From the NCBI RefSeq assembly GCF_039830145.1, contig NZ_CP156082.1, positions 142,001-206,000 of the forward strand: a stretch of DNA of 64,000 nt, in the 5' to 3' direction. The stretch comes from Croceibacterium sp. TMG7-5b_MA50 (GTDB lineage Bacteria > Pseudomonadota > Alphaproteobacteria > Sphingomonadales > Sphingomonadaceae). The notes beneath the pieces were generated by a model. The model was not told the origin of the DNA. It searched no databases and was given only the letters and a program-made list of their open reading frames with translations. Both the position numbers and the translations under genes were made by a program. Of this stretch, positions 8,431 to 18,252 are shown in pieces. Position 1 is the first letter of the stretch. Every line of letters begins with the position of its first letter.

Positions 8431-10455
8431 ATGGTGGGCGCAAGGCTGATGCCGTTCTGGACATGGCTGCTGGCGCTGCTGCTGGCCCCCGCCGCGTTGG
8501 CGCAAGGGGTTTCGCCGACTCACATCGCCGCCGAACTCGCCGCGGAAGGTGCCGCCGTGCCAGGGCAGGAGGTCACGCTGGCGCTGGCCTTCCGCCCGGA
8601 TGCGGGCTGGCATGGCTATTGGTCCAATCCCGGCGATGCTGGATACGGCATGCGGCTGGAATGGACGCTGCCCGATGGGTGGAGCGTGGGGGCGCCGCTG
8701 TATCCGGTGCCGCAACGGCTGCGCATCGGCGGGCTGATGAACCATGTGTACGAAGGGCCCTACGCCGTGCTGGTGCCCCTGCGCGTGGGGGCCGATGCGG
8801 CGGGGATCGCGCCCATCAGCGTGCGGGCCGAATGGCTTGCGTGCACCGATCAGGTCTGCGTGCCGGAAAGCGCCACGCTGACGCTGCGGCTCGCGGTCAG
8901 TGGATCGGGCCTGCCGACGCCAACGCGCGACACCCGGTTCGACGGTTGGCGTGCTGCGCTGCCGCCGCTGCTGGACCAGCCCGCCCGGTTCGAGCTGACA
9001 CCGGCGCAGCTGCGCGTCGCCGTGCCGCTGCCCGCCGACGCGGCGGTGGACCAGCCGCATCTGTTCCTGGGGACGGAACGGCTGGTGGATTACGGGGCGG
9101 AGCAGCGCTTCTACCGCAATGGCGACCTGCTGGTGGTGGAGATACCACGCGCCGGCCCCGCGGGCTCCGCCGCCGGGATCGAAGGCATCCTGACGTTGGG
9201 GGGCAGCCGCGGCATCCGCTTTGCCGGGGTGCCGGGTTCGGTGCCCGTCGGGGGCGACCGGTTGAGCGGCGCGGGGGTGGACGCGGCGCCGTTCTGGGTC
9301 CTGCTGGGCGGTGCGCTGCTGGGCGGGCTGATCCTGAACCTGATGCCGTGCGTGTTTCCGATCCTCAGCCTCAAGGCGTTGACGCTGGCCCGCGCGGGGG
9401 AAAGCGCGGCGGGCGCACGGCGGGAGGCCGTCGCCTACACCGCCGGCGTCGTGCTCGCCTGCCTGGCGCTGGGCGCGCTGCTGCTGCTGCTGCGAGCCGG
9501 CGGTGCGCAAGTCGGCTGGGCATTCCAGTTGCAGAGCCCGGCAGTGGTGGCCGCCCTGCTGGTGCTGGCGGTGGCGATCGCCGCCAACCTGGCCGGGCTC
9601 TACGAGCTGCCATCGGTGTCGGTCACGCGGACGGGCGGTCGCACCAGCGCCTTTGCCACCGGATTGCTGGCGGCCTTCGTGGCGACGCCATGCACCGGGC
9701 CGTTCATGGCGGCGGCGATGGGCGCGGCGCTGTTGCTGCCGGCATGGCAGGGGTTGGTGCTGTTCGCCGCGCTGGGGCTGGGGCTGGCGCTGCCGTTCCT
9801 CCTGCTCGGATTCGTGCCCGCGCTGCGCCGGCTGCTGCCCCGGCCCGGGGCATGGATGGAACGGCTGCGGCGTGTCCTGGCGGTGCCCATGGCGCTCACG
9901 GCACTGGCTCTCGCCTGGCTTGCCTGGCGGCTGGGCGGCGCGACCTTCGCGGTGCTGGCGGTGCTGCTGTCGTTGCTGGTCGTCGCGCTGCTGGTCGCGT
10001 GGCGGCAAGGCCGCCGGCCGCTCGCCGCGGCGATGCTGCTGGGCAGCGTCGCAATCATCGTCCCCATGCCCGGTGCCGTGGCCACCCGCCAAAGCGGCGC
10101 CGATACAGGCCTGCTGGACGCACAACCCTTCAGCGAGGCTGCATTGGCACAGGCGCGCGCCGCCGGCCGTCCCGCCTTTGTGTACTTCACCGCCGATTGG
10201 TGCCTGACCTGCAAGGTCAATGAAGGCGCCGCGATCGAGCGGGAGGCGACCCGCGCAGCGTTCGAGCGCGCCGGTGTGGTCGTTCTGCGCGGCGACTGGA
10301 CCCGCAGCGACCCCGCGATCACCCGCTTCCTCACCGCCCATGGCGCGGCCGGGGTGCCGCTCTATCTGTGGTATGCGCCTGGCGCTGACGAACAGGTGCT
10401 GCCGCAGGTGCTGGGCCCCGGCACCTTGCCGGAACTCGCCGGCAGCATCGGCTGA
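8431..10455 (+). CDS. DsbD/ScsB-family protein-disulfide reductase
   Basis: 674 residues. A signal peptide (MPFWTWLLALLLAPAALA) is followed by a periplasmic beta-rich domain with a possible redox pair (ACTDQVCV). A multi-pass membrane domain carries the two conserved redox Cys in LMPCVFPILSLKAL and ATPCTGPFMAAAMG, and a C-terminal thioredoxin domain has WCLTC. This is the ScsB/DsbD layout, which passes electrons from cytosolic thioredoxin to periplasmic substrates. The start could be the ATG at 8431 or the one at 8449, just before the signal peptide. The reading frame upstream of 8431 is shadow of the hydroxylase. Confidence 0.92.
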   Translation: MVGARLMPFWTWLLALLLAPAALAQGVSPTHIAAELAAEGAAVPGQEVTLALAFRPDAGWHGYWSNPGDAGYGMRLEWTLPDGWSVGAPLYPVPQRLRIGGLMNHVYEGPYAVLVPLRVGADAAGIAPISVRAEWLACTDQVCVPESATLTLRLAVSGSGLPTPTRDTRFDGWRAALPPLLDQPARFELTPAQLRVAVPLPADAAVDQPHLFLGTERLVDYGAEQRFYRNGDLLVVEIPRAGPAGSAAGIEGILTLGGSRGIRFAGVPGSVPVGGDRLSGAGVDAAPFWVLLGGALLGGLILNLMPCVFPILSLKALTLARAGESAAGARREAVAYTAGVVLACLALGALLLLLRAGGAQVGWAFQLQSPAVVAALLVLAVAIAANLAGLYELPSVSVTRTGGRTSAFATGLLAAFVATPCTGPFMAAAMGAALLLPAWQGLVLFAALGLGLALPFLLLGFVPALRRLLPRPGAWMERLRRVLAVPMALTALALAWLAWRLGGATFAVLAVLLSLLVVALLVAWRQGRRPLAAAMLLGSVAIIVPMPGAVATRQSGADTGLLDAQPFSEAALAQARAAGRPAFVYFTADWCLTCKVNEGAAIEREATRAAFERAGVVVLRGDWTRSDPAITRFLTAHGAAGVPLYLWYAPGADEQVLPQVLGPGTLPELAGSIG

Positions 10456-10496
10456 CAGGTTCCTTCCGGCGCGTGCTGGAACGGGTGCGCCTGACC

Positions 10497-11081
10497 CTAG
10501 TTGCCGGTTTCCAGCGCTTCGACCGCCTGCTCGACCCGTTGCGCGCGCTGCAGCGCGCCGCCGGCGCGGCACCAGCGGACGAATTCGGCGGGAATGCGGC
10601 TGGCGCCCAGCAGCAGGGAGCCGCCACCGGGCAGCGTCGCCTCGACCGTGCGCGGCCCGGCAAAGACGTTGAGCTGCGGATCGGCCGCGGGCACCGCGCC
10701 CTGCCAGCGCCACTTGCCGTTCACCAGCGCGGCATCGACCTTGAAGCGGGAGATCGATCCGTTGCCGATCACCGGGAACAGCGCCTGCTGCCCGGGCCGG
10801 GCGGGCACATGGCGCACGATGGCGATGCTCGGCGGATCGTCGCGCAGGCGGCAGGTCAGCGTCAGGAACGGCTCGGCCCCTTGGTCGCCGAAGGTGATCG
10901 ACTGGCCGCTCCCGCTGACCGACCAGATTGCCCGCGACGTGTCGGGGCTCGGCAGCACGGGATCGCTGTTGCCGTGCGTCTGCTCGCGGGTGAAGCGGCG
11001 GCTCTCGCCCTCCGATTGGCCGCAGGCGGCGGGCAGCAGCAGGCAGAACGGCAGCAGGTGGCGGAAGGCGGGGCGAACCAT
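10497..11081 (-). CDS. Putative lipoprotein, unknown function
   Basis: 194 residues with a lipoprotein signal peptide ending in the lipobox LPAAC (Cys at about 20). The remainder is beta-rich with no recognised family. It mentions no catalytic motif, but GDQGAEPFLTLTCRLRDD and the later beta strands resemble small periplasmic proteins common in sphingomonads. Convergent with the reductase upstream (about 40 bp gap) and divergent from the secreted hydrolase (75 bp). Start ATG at 11081 was chosen because it directly precedes the signal peptide. Confidence 0.72.
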   Translation of the reverse strand: MVRPAFRHLLPFCLLLPAACGQSEGESRRFTREQTHGNSDPVLPSPDTSRAIWSVSGSGQSITFGDQGAEPFLTLTCRLRDDPPSIAIVRHVPARPGQQALFPVIGNGSISRFKVDAALVNGKWRWQGAVPAADPQLNVFAGPRTVEATLPGGGSLLLGASRIPAEFVRWCRAGGALQRAQRVEQAVEALETGN

Positions 11082-11156
11082 GCGGCCCCATGGCGGGCGG
11101 GGGGCGGCGATGCAAGCGGGCGCGAAACAATGACTTGGCGACGGGGTTGAAGGGAC

Positions 11157-12170
11157 ATGATCCGCTATGCCGCCATGCTCGCCTGCCTCGCCCTCCCGTC
11201 CGCCGCGCTTGCGCAGGCGACCGCACCGCTGGGGCAGGATCTCGAGGACTTCGATTACGGCGCGCCGGTCAAATGGTTCGAGGCGGAGGCGCAGGGCGCG
11301 CCGGTGCGCATGGCCTGGCTCGACTTCGCCCCTGCCGGTAAGGCGCGGGACGAGACGATCGTGCTGCTCCACGGCAAAAATTTCTGCGCCGCCACCTGGG
11401 TCGACACGGCTCGCGCCCTGGCGGCGAAGGGCTGGCGGGTGATCGTTCCGGACCAGGTGGGCTTCTGCAAATCGTCAAAGCCGGCCGGCTTCCAGTACAG
11501 CTTCGCCCAGTTGGCTGGCCTAACGCGCGACCTGCTGGCTGAGGCAGGGGTGGAGCGTCCCGTGCTGGTCGGGCACTCGACCGGCGGCATGCTGGCGCTG
11601 CACTGGGCCTTGCTGTGGCCTGACGGGGTCAGCCGGCTGGTGCTGGTCAACCCGCTCGGGTTGAATGACCCGATTGCGGAAGGCGCGCCCTACGCGCCGC
11701 TCACGCAATTGCTGGCGGAGGAGGCGAAGACCGATGCGGACAGCATCCGCGCCTATCAGCAGCGGGTATATTACGGTGGCGACTGGCAACCCGGCTACCA
11801 GCGCTGGGTCGACATGCTGGCGGGCCAGTACGCGACCGGCGATGGCGCCAGCGTTCGGCAGGCGCAGGCCCGCCTGTCGGACATGATCCAGACCCAGCCC
11901 ACCGCGCATCAGCTGGACGAGGTGCGGGTGCCGGTGACGCTGCTGATCGGGCAGGAAGACCTGACCACCTTCCGCGGCAACACGGCGCCGAAGGGGGTGA
12001 AGATCGGCACCGTACCCCAGGCGGCGGAGGTGGCGGTAGCGCAGTTGCCCGATGCTACGCTGGTGCGGCTGGAGGGTCTGGGGCACTCGCCGATGGTGCA
12101 GGACCCGGAGGTGTTCCAGCGGGTGCTGGTGGAAGCGTTGGCCCCGCCGTCGGGCGACCGGCAGGATTGA
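11157..12170 (+). CDS. Secreted alpha/beta hydrolase
   Basis: 337 residues. A signal peptide (cleavage near ALAQ) precedes an alpha/beta-hydrolase fold. The oxyanion HG motif in VLLHGKNF, the nucleophile elbow GHSTGGM (Ser141) and the C-terminal catalytic His in GLGHSPM are visible. Closest in style to proline-iminopeptidase or epoxide-hydrolase-like enzymes, but the substrate is not deducible. It is followed within 10 bp by the cytochrome c gene, so the two are probably cotranscribed. Confidence 0.9.
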   Translation: MIRYAAMLACLALPSAALAQATAPLGQDLEDFDYGAPVKWFEAEAQGAPVRMAWLDFAPAGKARDETIVLLHGKNFCAATWVDTARALAAKGWRVIVPDQVGFCKSSKPAGFQYSFAQLAGLTRDLLAEAGVERPVLVGHSTGGMLALHWALLWPDGVSRLVLVNPLGLNDPIAEGAPYAPLTQLLAEEAKTDADSIRAYQQRVYYGGDWQPGYQRWVDMLAGQYATGDGASVRQAQARLSDMIQTQPTAHQLDEVRVPVTLLIGQEDLTTFRGNTAPKGVKIGTVPQAAEVAVAQLPDATLVRLEGLGHSPMVQDPEVFQRVLVEALAPPSGDRQD

Positions 12171-12180
12171 GCGCCGGATC

Positions 12181-12621
12181 ATGAGAGGCGTCGCGTTCCT
12201 GCTGGCGATCGCTGTGGCGGGTCTTGCCGGATGCGCGGACGACCGGCGCGAAGAACGCCTCCGCGCGGCGGGTGAGAACCCCGACCTAACGGCCCTGCTC
12301 CGCGTGGCCGATGCGTCCGCGGGGCGGCGTCAGTTCGGCCGCTGCGCTGCCTGCCACACGATCGCCGCGGGTGGACCGAACCTCGCCGGCCCGAACCTAT
12401 CCGGCATCTATGGGAAGCGATTTGCGACCGGCAACCAGCGCTTCGGCTACACCGCCGCCCTGCGCGCCTCGGGCCAGGCTGGCCGACGCTGGGATGCGGC
12501 CGCGCTGGATGCATGGCTCGCCAACCCGCAGGCGATCGTGCCGGGCACCTCCATGCGCTTCGCCGGCATTCCGGATCCGCTGGATCGGGCTGACATCATC
12601 GCCTTGCTCCAGGAATCCTGA
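12181..12621 (+). CDS. Class I cytochrome c, lipid-anchored
   Basis: 146 residues. The N-terminal signal carries the lipobox LAGC (Cys18), so the protein is probably anchored to the periplasmic side of a membrane. A single heme site CAACH (residues 55-59) is present, and the distal Met ligand is likely the Met in VPGTSMRFAGI. The length and layout match small soluble electron carriers of the c550/c552 type. It sits between a secreted hydrolase and convergent uvrB (13 bp between stops). The upstream part of the open frame overlaps the hydrolase and is not coding. Confidence 0.9.
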   Translation: MRGVAFLLAIAVAGLAGCADDRREERLRAAGENPDLTALLRVADASAGRRQFGRCAACHTIAAGGPNLAGPNLSGIYGKRFATGNQRFGYTAALRASGQAGRRWDAAALDAWLANPQAIVPGTSMRFAGIPDPLDRADIIALLQES

Positions 12622-12634
12622 TGGCGGAGCGCGG

Positions 12635-14821
12635 CTACTTCCCCCACTTCTTCTGCGTGCGCCCGTAACGCATCTTGCGCGTGCCCGGCTTGCCCTCGTT
12701 GCTCCGCCCCACCAGCGGTGCCTTCTTCTCGCTGTCAGGCAGGCCTAGCTCGTCGTTCTCCAGTCGCCTGATCTCGTCGCGCAGGCGTCCGGCCTCCTCG
12801 AACTCCAGATTGGCGGCGGCGTTGCGCATCCGCTTCTCCAAGTCTTCGATGTAGCTGCGCAGATTATGGCCGACGAGGTTGTTGCGCTCGTCATCGCCGG
12901 TATCGACCAGCACGCCGTCCTGCGCGGCGGTGTGCGCGACGATGTCGGCGATCTGGCGGCGGATGGTCTGCGGCGTGATGCCGTGTTCCTCGTTGTATTC
13001 GCGCTGCTTCTCCCGCCGGCGTTCCGTCTCCGCCATGGCGCGTTCCATGCTGCCGGTGATGCGGTCGGCATAGAGGATCACGCGCCCGTCCACGTTGCGC
13101 GCCGCGCGGCCGATGGTCTGGATCAGCGACGTCTCCGACCGGAGGAAGCCTTCCTTGTCCGCATCCAGGATGCAGACGAGCCCGCATTCAGGGATGTCCA
13201 GCCCTTCGCGCAGCAGGTTGATGCCGATCAGCACATCATAAACGCCGAGGCGCAGGTCGCGGATCAGCTCGATCCGCTCCAGCGTCTCCACGTCGGAATG
13301 CATGTAGCGGACGCGCACGCCCTGCTCGTGCATGAACTCGGTCAGGTCCTCCGCCATGCGCTTGGTCAGGGTGGTCACCAACGTGCGATAGCCGAGCTTG
13401 GCGGTCGCCTTGCACTCCGCGATGCAGTCCTGCACCTGATCCTCGACCGGCTTGATCTCCACCGGCGGGTCGATCAGGCCGGTGGGCCGGATGACCTGTT
13501 CGGCGAAGACGCCCCCGGTCTGGTCCATCTCCCACCCGCCCGGCGTCGCCGACACGGCGATGGTCTGCGGGCGCATCGCGTCCCATTCGTTGAAGCGCAA
13601 AGGGCGGTTGTCGATGCAGGACGGCAGGCGGAAGCCGTATTCGGCCAGCGTGATCTTGCGCCGGTGGTCGCCCCGCGCCATCGCGCCGACCTGCGGCACC
13701 GTCTGGTGGCTCTCGTCCACGAACAGCAGCGCGTTTTCCGGCAGGTATTCGAACAGGGTCGGCGGCGGTTCGCCCGGCAGGCGGCCGGTCAGGAAGCGGC
13801 TGTAGTTCTCGATCCCGTTGCAACTGCCGGTGGCGGCGATCATTTCTAGGTCGAAATTGGTCCGCTGTTCCAGCCGCTGGGCTTCCAGCAGGCGGCCTTC
13901 GGCGTGCAGTTCCTTCAGCCGCTCCTCCAGCTCGAACCGGATCGCCTGGGCGGCCTGCTGCATGGTCGGGCCGGGAGTGACGTAGTGCGAATTGGCGAAG
14001 ACCCGCACGCTCTTCAGCACTTGGCCCTTGGCGCCGGTCAGCGGATCGAACTCCGCGATCTCCTCGATCTCGTCGCCGAAGAAGCTGATGCGCCAGGCGG
14101 TGTCTTCCAGGTGGCTGGGAAACAGTTCGAGGTTGTCGCCGCGCACGCGGAACGACCCGCGCGCGAAGTTCACGTCGTTGCGCTTGTATTGCAGCGCCAC
14201 CAGCTTGCGGATGATCTCCCGCTGGTCCTGCGTCTCGCCTGCCTTCAGGTCGAAGATCATCGCCGAATAGGTCTCGACCGAGCCGATGCCGTAAAGGCAC
14301 GAGACGGAGGCGACGATGATCACATCGTCGCGTTCCAGCAGCGCACGGGTGGCCGAGTGGCGCATCCTGTCGATCGCCTCGTTCACCGAGCTTTCCTTCT
14401 CGATGTAGGTGTCGGACCGGGGGACGTAGGCTTCGGGCTGGTAATAGTCGTAATAGCTGACGAAGTATTCGACGGCGTTATTGGGGAAGAAGCTCTTGAA
14501 CTCCCCATAAAGCTGCGCCGCCAGGATCTTGTTGGGCGCCAGGATCAGCGCCGGGCGCTGCAATTCCTCGATCACCTTGGCCATGGTAAAGGTCTTGCCG
14601 CTGCCGGTGACGCCCAGCAGCACCTGCGTCTGCTCGCCGTCCCGGGCTGCATCGACCAACTCGCCGATGGCGCGCGGCTGATCGCCGCTGGGGCTGTATT
14701 CGCTGATCAGGTGGAAGCGCTTGCCAGCTTCGGTCTTTTCCGGCCGGTTCGGCTTGTGAGGAACGAAATTGCCGGAAGTGTCGGGTTCTTCCAGTCCGCG
14801 GCGGATGACGAGTTCGGCCAT
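12635..14821 (-). CDS. uvrB: Excinuclease ABC subunit B
   Basis: 728 residues. The damage-verifying helicase of nucleotide excision repair, loaded by UvrA and partnered by UvrC. Walker A GVTGSGKT (70-77), the beta-hairpin region [12 protein letters not shown], the DEXH-type box LLFVDESH, helicase motifs around SVSATPG and QTIGRAARN, and the C-terminal UVR domain ([18 protein letters not shown]) are all present. A basic tail ends in RTQKKWGK. The start at 14821 fits the family; about 14 residues precede the conserved core of many homologues. Divergent from the hydrolase at 14939. Confidence 0.98.
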   Translation of the reverse strand: MAELVIRRGLEEPDTSGNFVPHKPNRPEKTEAGKRFHLISEYSPSGDQPRAIGELVDAARDGEQTQVLLGVTGSGKTFTMAKVIEELQRPALILAPNKILAAQLYGEFKSFFPNNAVEYFVSYYDYYQPEAYVPRSDTYIEKESSVNEAIDRMRHSATRALLERDDVIIVASVSCLYGIGSVETYSAMIFDLKAGETQDQREIIRKLVALQYKRNDVNFARGSFRVRGDNLELFPSHLEDTAWRISFFGDEIEEIAEFDPLTGAKGQVLKSVRVFANSHYVTPGPTMQQAAQAIRFELEERLKELHAEGRLLEAQRLEQRTNFDLEMIAATGSCNGIENYSRFLTGRLPGEPPPTLFEYLPENALLFVDESHQTVPQVGAMARGDHRRKITLAEYGFRLPSCIDNRPLRFNEWDAMRPQTIAVSATPGGWEMDQTGGVFAEQVIRPTGLIDPPVEIKPVEDQVQDCIAECKATAKLGYRTLVTTLTKRMAEDLTEFMHEQGVRVRYMHSDVETLERIELIRDLRLGVYDVLIGINLLREGLDIPECGLVCILDADKEGFLRSETSLIQTIGRAARNVDGRVILYADRITGSMERAMAETERRREKQREYNEEHGITPQTIRRQIADIVAHTAAQDGVLVDTGDDERNNLVGHNLRSYIEDLEKRMRNAAANLEFEEAGRLRDEIRRLENDELGLPDSEKKAPLVGRSNEGKPGTRKMRYGRTQKKWGK

Positions 14822-14938
14822 GCGCGGCAATATGGAGCCGCGATGGCACAGGTGCAATCTTGCACCACCCGCGTGCTGCAACCAGCCGGCCCGACAATCG
14901 TTCATGCGCCAATAAGTCATTTCTGTTACAGCGGGCGC

Positions 14939-15721
14939 ATGGCAAGTCTTCCTCTTTCCTCCTTCCCGGCACCGGCCGCCCTGCTGGCCGAGGCGAGCCG
15001 CCGGGCCGCGCTGGCGAGCGTGCCGCGCCCGCCTGAGGCGCGCGGGCCGGCCGCGCGGCTGCTGCTGGGCGAGCTGGCGACCTTTGCCGCGCCGGTGGTG
15101 CGTCCGCTGCGTCAATCATTTGCCCTGCCGCACACCGAAAATCCCCAGATCGTGATGCTGTTGCCCGGCCTCGGCACGCATCCCGTCCGGATGCGGTTCA
15201 TGGCGGAGAAGCTGGAAGAGGCGGGGCACCGGACCAAGCGCTGGGGCCTGGGCTTCAATCTGGGGCCGAGCGAGGAGAACTTCGCCGCCCTGCGTGGACG
15301 GCTGGCGCAGCTGCATGCGCGATACGATCGGCGCGTGGTGCTGGTCGGCTGGAGCCTGGGCGGCATCTTCGCGCGCGAGATCGCCAAGCACCAGCCGGAG
15401 CATGTCGCCAAGGTGGTGACGATGGGCAGCCCGTTTTCCGGCACGCCTTACGCCAACAATGCCTGGCGGTTGTACCAGTTGCTTGCCGGACATGCCGTCG
15501 ATCGCCCGCCGGTGGAGGCGCAGCTGTCGATCAAGCCACCGGTGGAGACGGTCGCGCTGTGGAGCCCGCGCGATGGCATCATCGCCCCGCGCAGCGCGGC
15601 GGGGCATCCGGGCGAACGTGACCGCGCCGTAGCGCTGCGCTGCACCCATATCGGCTTCAGCAACTCGCCCGAGGCGATCCGCGCGGTGGCGGAGGAACTG
15701 GAACGTACCCGGCCGGGTTGA
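14939..15721 (+). CDS. Alpha/beta hydrolase, lipase-like
   Basis: 260 residues without a clear signal peptide. The strand [12 protein letters not shown] is followed by the nucleophile elbow [12 protein letters not shown] (Ser139) and a C-terminal His in [12 protein letters not shown]. The GWSLGG elbow and the MGSPFSGTP motif recall lipase/PGAP1-like or triacylglycerol-lipase relatives. The ATG at 14939 is the first after the divergent uvrB start, leaving about 117 bp for both promoters. It precedes the ATP-grasp/Anbu cassette by about 80 bp but the spacing suggests a separate transcript. Confidence 0.82.
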   Translation: MASLPLSSFPAPAALLAEASRRAALASVPRPPEARGPAARLLLGELATFAAPVVRPLRQSFALPHTENPQIVMLLPGLGTHPVRMRFMAEKLEEAGHRTKRWGLGFNLGPSEENFAALRGRLAQLHARYDRRVVLVGWSLGGIFAREIAKHQPEHVAKVVTMGSPFSGTPYANNAWRLYQLLAGHAVDRPPVEAQLSIKPPVETVALWSPRDGIIAPRSAAGHPGERDRAVALRCTHIGFSNSPEAIRAVAEELERTRPG

Positions 15722-15800
15722 TGCAGGTGAACTAGCGCATCTTGGCGGCTGGCATTCCCCGTGCCATGGTGCAGCGCAACCAGCAGCAGCAAAGGATGCC

Positions 15801-17231
15801 ATGGACGCGCCGACCTCCGCCACATTCGACGAGATGCTGGCCCCCGACGGCTCGGTGCGCGAGGCCTATCGGCAATATCACGAGTGGCTGTCGCAACAGG
15901 ACAGCGCCGGGATGCGGCGCAAGAATTTCGAGGCGGAGAGCTTCTTCCGGCGCACCGGCATCACCTTCAACGTCTATGGCGAGGATGATGCGGAAGAACG
16001 GTTGATCCCGTTCGACATGGTGCCGCGCATCATCACCGCGGCCGAATGGCGCAAGCTGTCCCGCGGGATCGAGCAGCGGGTGAAGGCCCTGAACGCCTTC
16101 ATGCACGATTTGTACCATCGTCAGGACATCATCCGGTCCGGCCGCCTGCCCGAACGGCTGTTCCGCAACAATGCCGCGTGGCTGCCGCAGATGGTGGGGC
16201 TGAGACCGCCAGGCGGGATCTACACCCACATCACCGGCATCGACCTCGTCCGCACGGGACCGGACGAGTTCCTGGTGCTGGAGGACAATGCCCGGACGCC
16301 GAGCGGGGTCAGCTACATGCTGGAAAACCGCGAGACGATGATGGCGATGTTCCCCGAACTGTTCACGCGGGTGAAGGTCCAGCCGGTCAGCAATTATCCC
16401 CGCCGTCTGGCGAAGAGCCTGTCGGCCTGCGCGCCCGATTGCGCGGCGGCAAACCCGACGGTCGCGGTGCTGACACCCGGCATCTACAATTCCGCGTATT
16501 TCGAGCATGCCTTCCTGGCCGACCAGATGGGGGCGGAACTGGTGGAAGGCACCGATCTGCGGGTGATCGGCGGCCGGGTGCAGATGCGCACCACGCAAGG
16601 GTACAAGCCGATCGACGTGCTGTATCGCCGGGTGGACGACGAGTTCCTGGATCCGCTGACCTTCAACCCAGACAGCGTGCTGGGCGTGCCGGGCATCATG
16701 GACGTGTACCGCGCCGGGCGCATCACCATCGCCAATGCGCCGGGCACCGGGGTCGCCGACGACAAGGCGATCTATTCCTTCATGCCCGACATCGTGGAGT
16801 TCTACACCGGCGAGAAGCCGCTGCTGAACAACGTGCAGACCTGGCGCTGCGCCGATCCGGACAGCTTGGCCTACGTGCTCGACAATCTGGCGGAGCTGGT
16901 GGTGAAGGAGGTTCATGGTTCGGGCGGGTACGGCATGCTGATCGGCCCGACGGCCAGTCGCAAAGACATCGCCACCTTCCGCGCCAAGCTGGAGGCGAAC
17001 CCGGAAAACTACATTGCGCAACCGACGCTGGCGCTGTCCACCTGCCCGATCTTCACCCGCAACGGCCTGGCGCCGCGGCATGTCGATCTGCGGCCGTTCG
17101 TGCTCCTCTCCCCGGAAGGGGTCGAGATCACCCCGGGTGGCCTCACCCGCGTGGCGCTGAAGAAGGGATCGCTGGTGGTCAATTCCAGCCAGGGTGGCGG
17201 GACCAAGGATAGCTGGGTGCTGGATGAGTAG
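15801..17231 (+). CDS. Circularly permuted ATP-grasp protein (type 2)
   Basis: 476 residues, the family length. Belongs to the circularly permuted ATP-grasp proteins (DUF404/407) predicted to be amide or peptide ligases. Characteristic segments are NNAAWLPQM, the LEDNARTPSGVSYMLENR motif, KEVHGSGGYGMLIGP (ATP-binding loop) and the C-terminal VNSSQGGGTKDSWVL. An AAAGGA precedes the ATG. The stop overlaps the next start. In known genomes this family is tied to alpha-E, transglutaminase and Anbu genes, exactly the neighbours here, pointing to a small-peptide synthesis and cleavage system. Its product has not been established. Confidence 0.93.
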   Translation: MDAPTSATFDEMLAPDGSVREAYRQYHEWLSQQDSAGMRRKNFEAESFFRRTGITFNVYGEDDAEERLIPFDMVPRIITAAEWRKLSRGIEQRVKALNAFMHDLYHRQDIIRSGRLPERLFRNNAAWLPQMVGLRPPGGIYTHITGIDLVRTGPDEFLVLEDNARTPSGVSYMLENRETMMAMFPELFTRVKVQPVSNYPRRLAKSLSACAPDCAAANPTVAVLTPGIYNSAYFEHAFLADQMGAELVEGTDLRVIGGRVQMRTTQGYKPIDVLYRRVDDEFLDPLTFNPDSVLGVPGIMDVYRAGRITIANAPGTGVADDKAIYSFMPDIVEFYTGEKPLLNNVQTWRCADPDSLAYVLDNLAELVVKEVHGSGGYGMLIGPTASRKDIATFRAKLEANPENYIAQPTLALSTCPIFTRNGLAPRHVDLRPFVLLSPEGVEITPGGLTRVALKKGSLVVNSSQGGGTKDSWVLDE

Positions 17232-18237
17232 GCAGGTCCCCACCTATGAAGGCCGCGGCTTCGCCATGGTGCAGGACCGTGGGGAGGTGCCCGTGCTGGG
17301 ACGCGTCGCCAACGGCATGTTCTGGATGTACCGCTACCTCGAACGGGCGGAAAACACCGCGCGGTTGCTGGCGGCGGGCCATCGCATGGCGATCACGCGG
17401 GGGGAGGACGTGGCGAGCGAGGAATGGCGTTCCGTCCTGACCACGCTGGGCCAGCTTACCGCCTACAGGGCGCAGTATGACGACTTCACCGGCTCGCATG
17501 TGTGTGACTTCGTGCTCCGGGCGAAGAACAACCCGCAAAGCGTGCTGTCGATGTTCGAACGCGCGCGCACCAATGCGCGCACCTGCCGATCCGCCATTAC
17601 GGCGGAGGTATGGGAGGCGGTGAACGAGGGCTGGATGAGCTTGCGCGACCTGCTGGCCCGGCCGGTGCGGGAGACCAGCCTCAACATGGCGCTGGCCGCG
17701 ATCCGGCGCGAGTCCACGCTGGCGCGCGGCGCGACGCATGGCTCCATGATGCGCAACGAGGTCTATTCTTTCGTGCGCGCGGGCACTTTCGTCGAGCGGG
17801 CGGACAACACCGCGCGCATCCTGGACGTGAAATACTACCTGTTGCTGCCCTCGCTCTCCTACGTCGGCACGCCCCTCGATACTGGGCAGTGGGACAATGT
17901 GCTGCGCAGCCTGTCGGGGGAGCGGGCCTATCGCTGGTTGAACGCCGGGCGGATGGAGGCGCGTAGCATCGCGGAACTGCTGATCCTGGACGGCCGGTTT
18001 CCGCGCAGCCTGACCTTCTGCTACGCCGCGCTGCGGGAGAACCTGGATGCGCTCGCCCGCCTGCATGGCCGCGAAGGTCCCGCGCAGCAGCTGATGAACG
18101 AGGCGGAGGAGCGGCTGGCCGGACGCACGGTGGAAGCCATCTTCGACCAGGGGCTGCACCAATTCCTGGTGGAATTCATCGGCCGCAACCAGGCAGTGGC
18201 GAACGCCATTTCCGACCAGTACCGTTTCAACGAATAG
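17224..18237 (+). CDS. Alpha-E domain protein
   Basis: 337 residues, all-helical. The family hallmark LGRVANGMFWMYRYLERAEN is seen near the N-terminus, with a second RAGTFVERADNTARILD segment later. Alpha-E proteins accompany circularly permuted ATP-grasp ligases; their biochemical role is unknown and may be structural or as a co-substrate-binding partner. The ATG at 17224 overlaps the preceding stop by 8 bp. An alternative ATG at 17266 (MVQDRGEV) would give a start closer to the typical family start. Confidence 0.92.
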   Translation: MSRQVPTYEGRGFAMVQDRGEVPVLGRVANGMFWMYRYLERAENTARLLAAGHRMAITRGEDVASEEWRSVLTTLGQLTAYRAQYDDFTGSHVCDFVLRAKNNPQSVLSMFERARTNARTCRSAITAEVWEAVNEGWMSLRDLLARPVRETSLNMALAAIRRESTLARGATHGSMMRNEVYSFVRAGTFVERADNTARILDVKYYLLLPSLSYVGTPLDTGQWDNVLRSLSGERAYRWLNAGRMEARSIAELLILDGRFPRSLTFCYAALRENLDALARLHGREGPAQQLMNEAEERLAGRTVEAIFDQGLHQFLVEFIGRNQAVANAISDQYRFNE

Positions 18238-18252
18238 GCCGGACGACCGCCC

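Noticed and set aside
7828-11226. 1132-residue minus-strand open frame across the DsbD-family gene
   Set aside because: Composition is Arg/Gln/Pro-rich and has no domain; the plus-strand reductase has clear motifs through the same interval.
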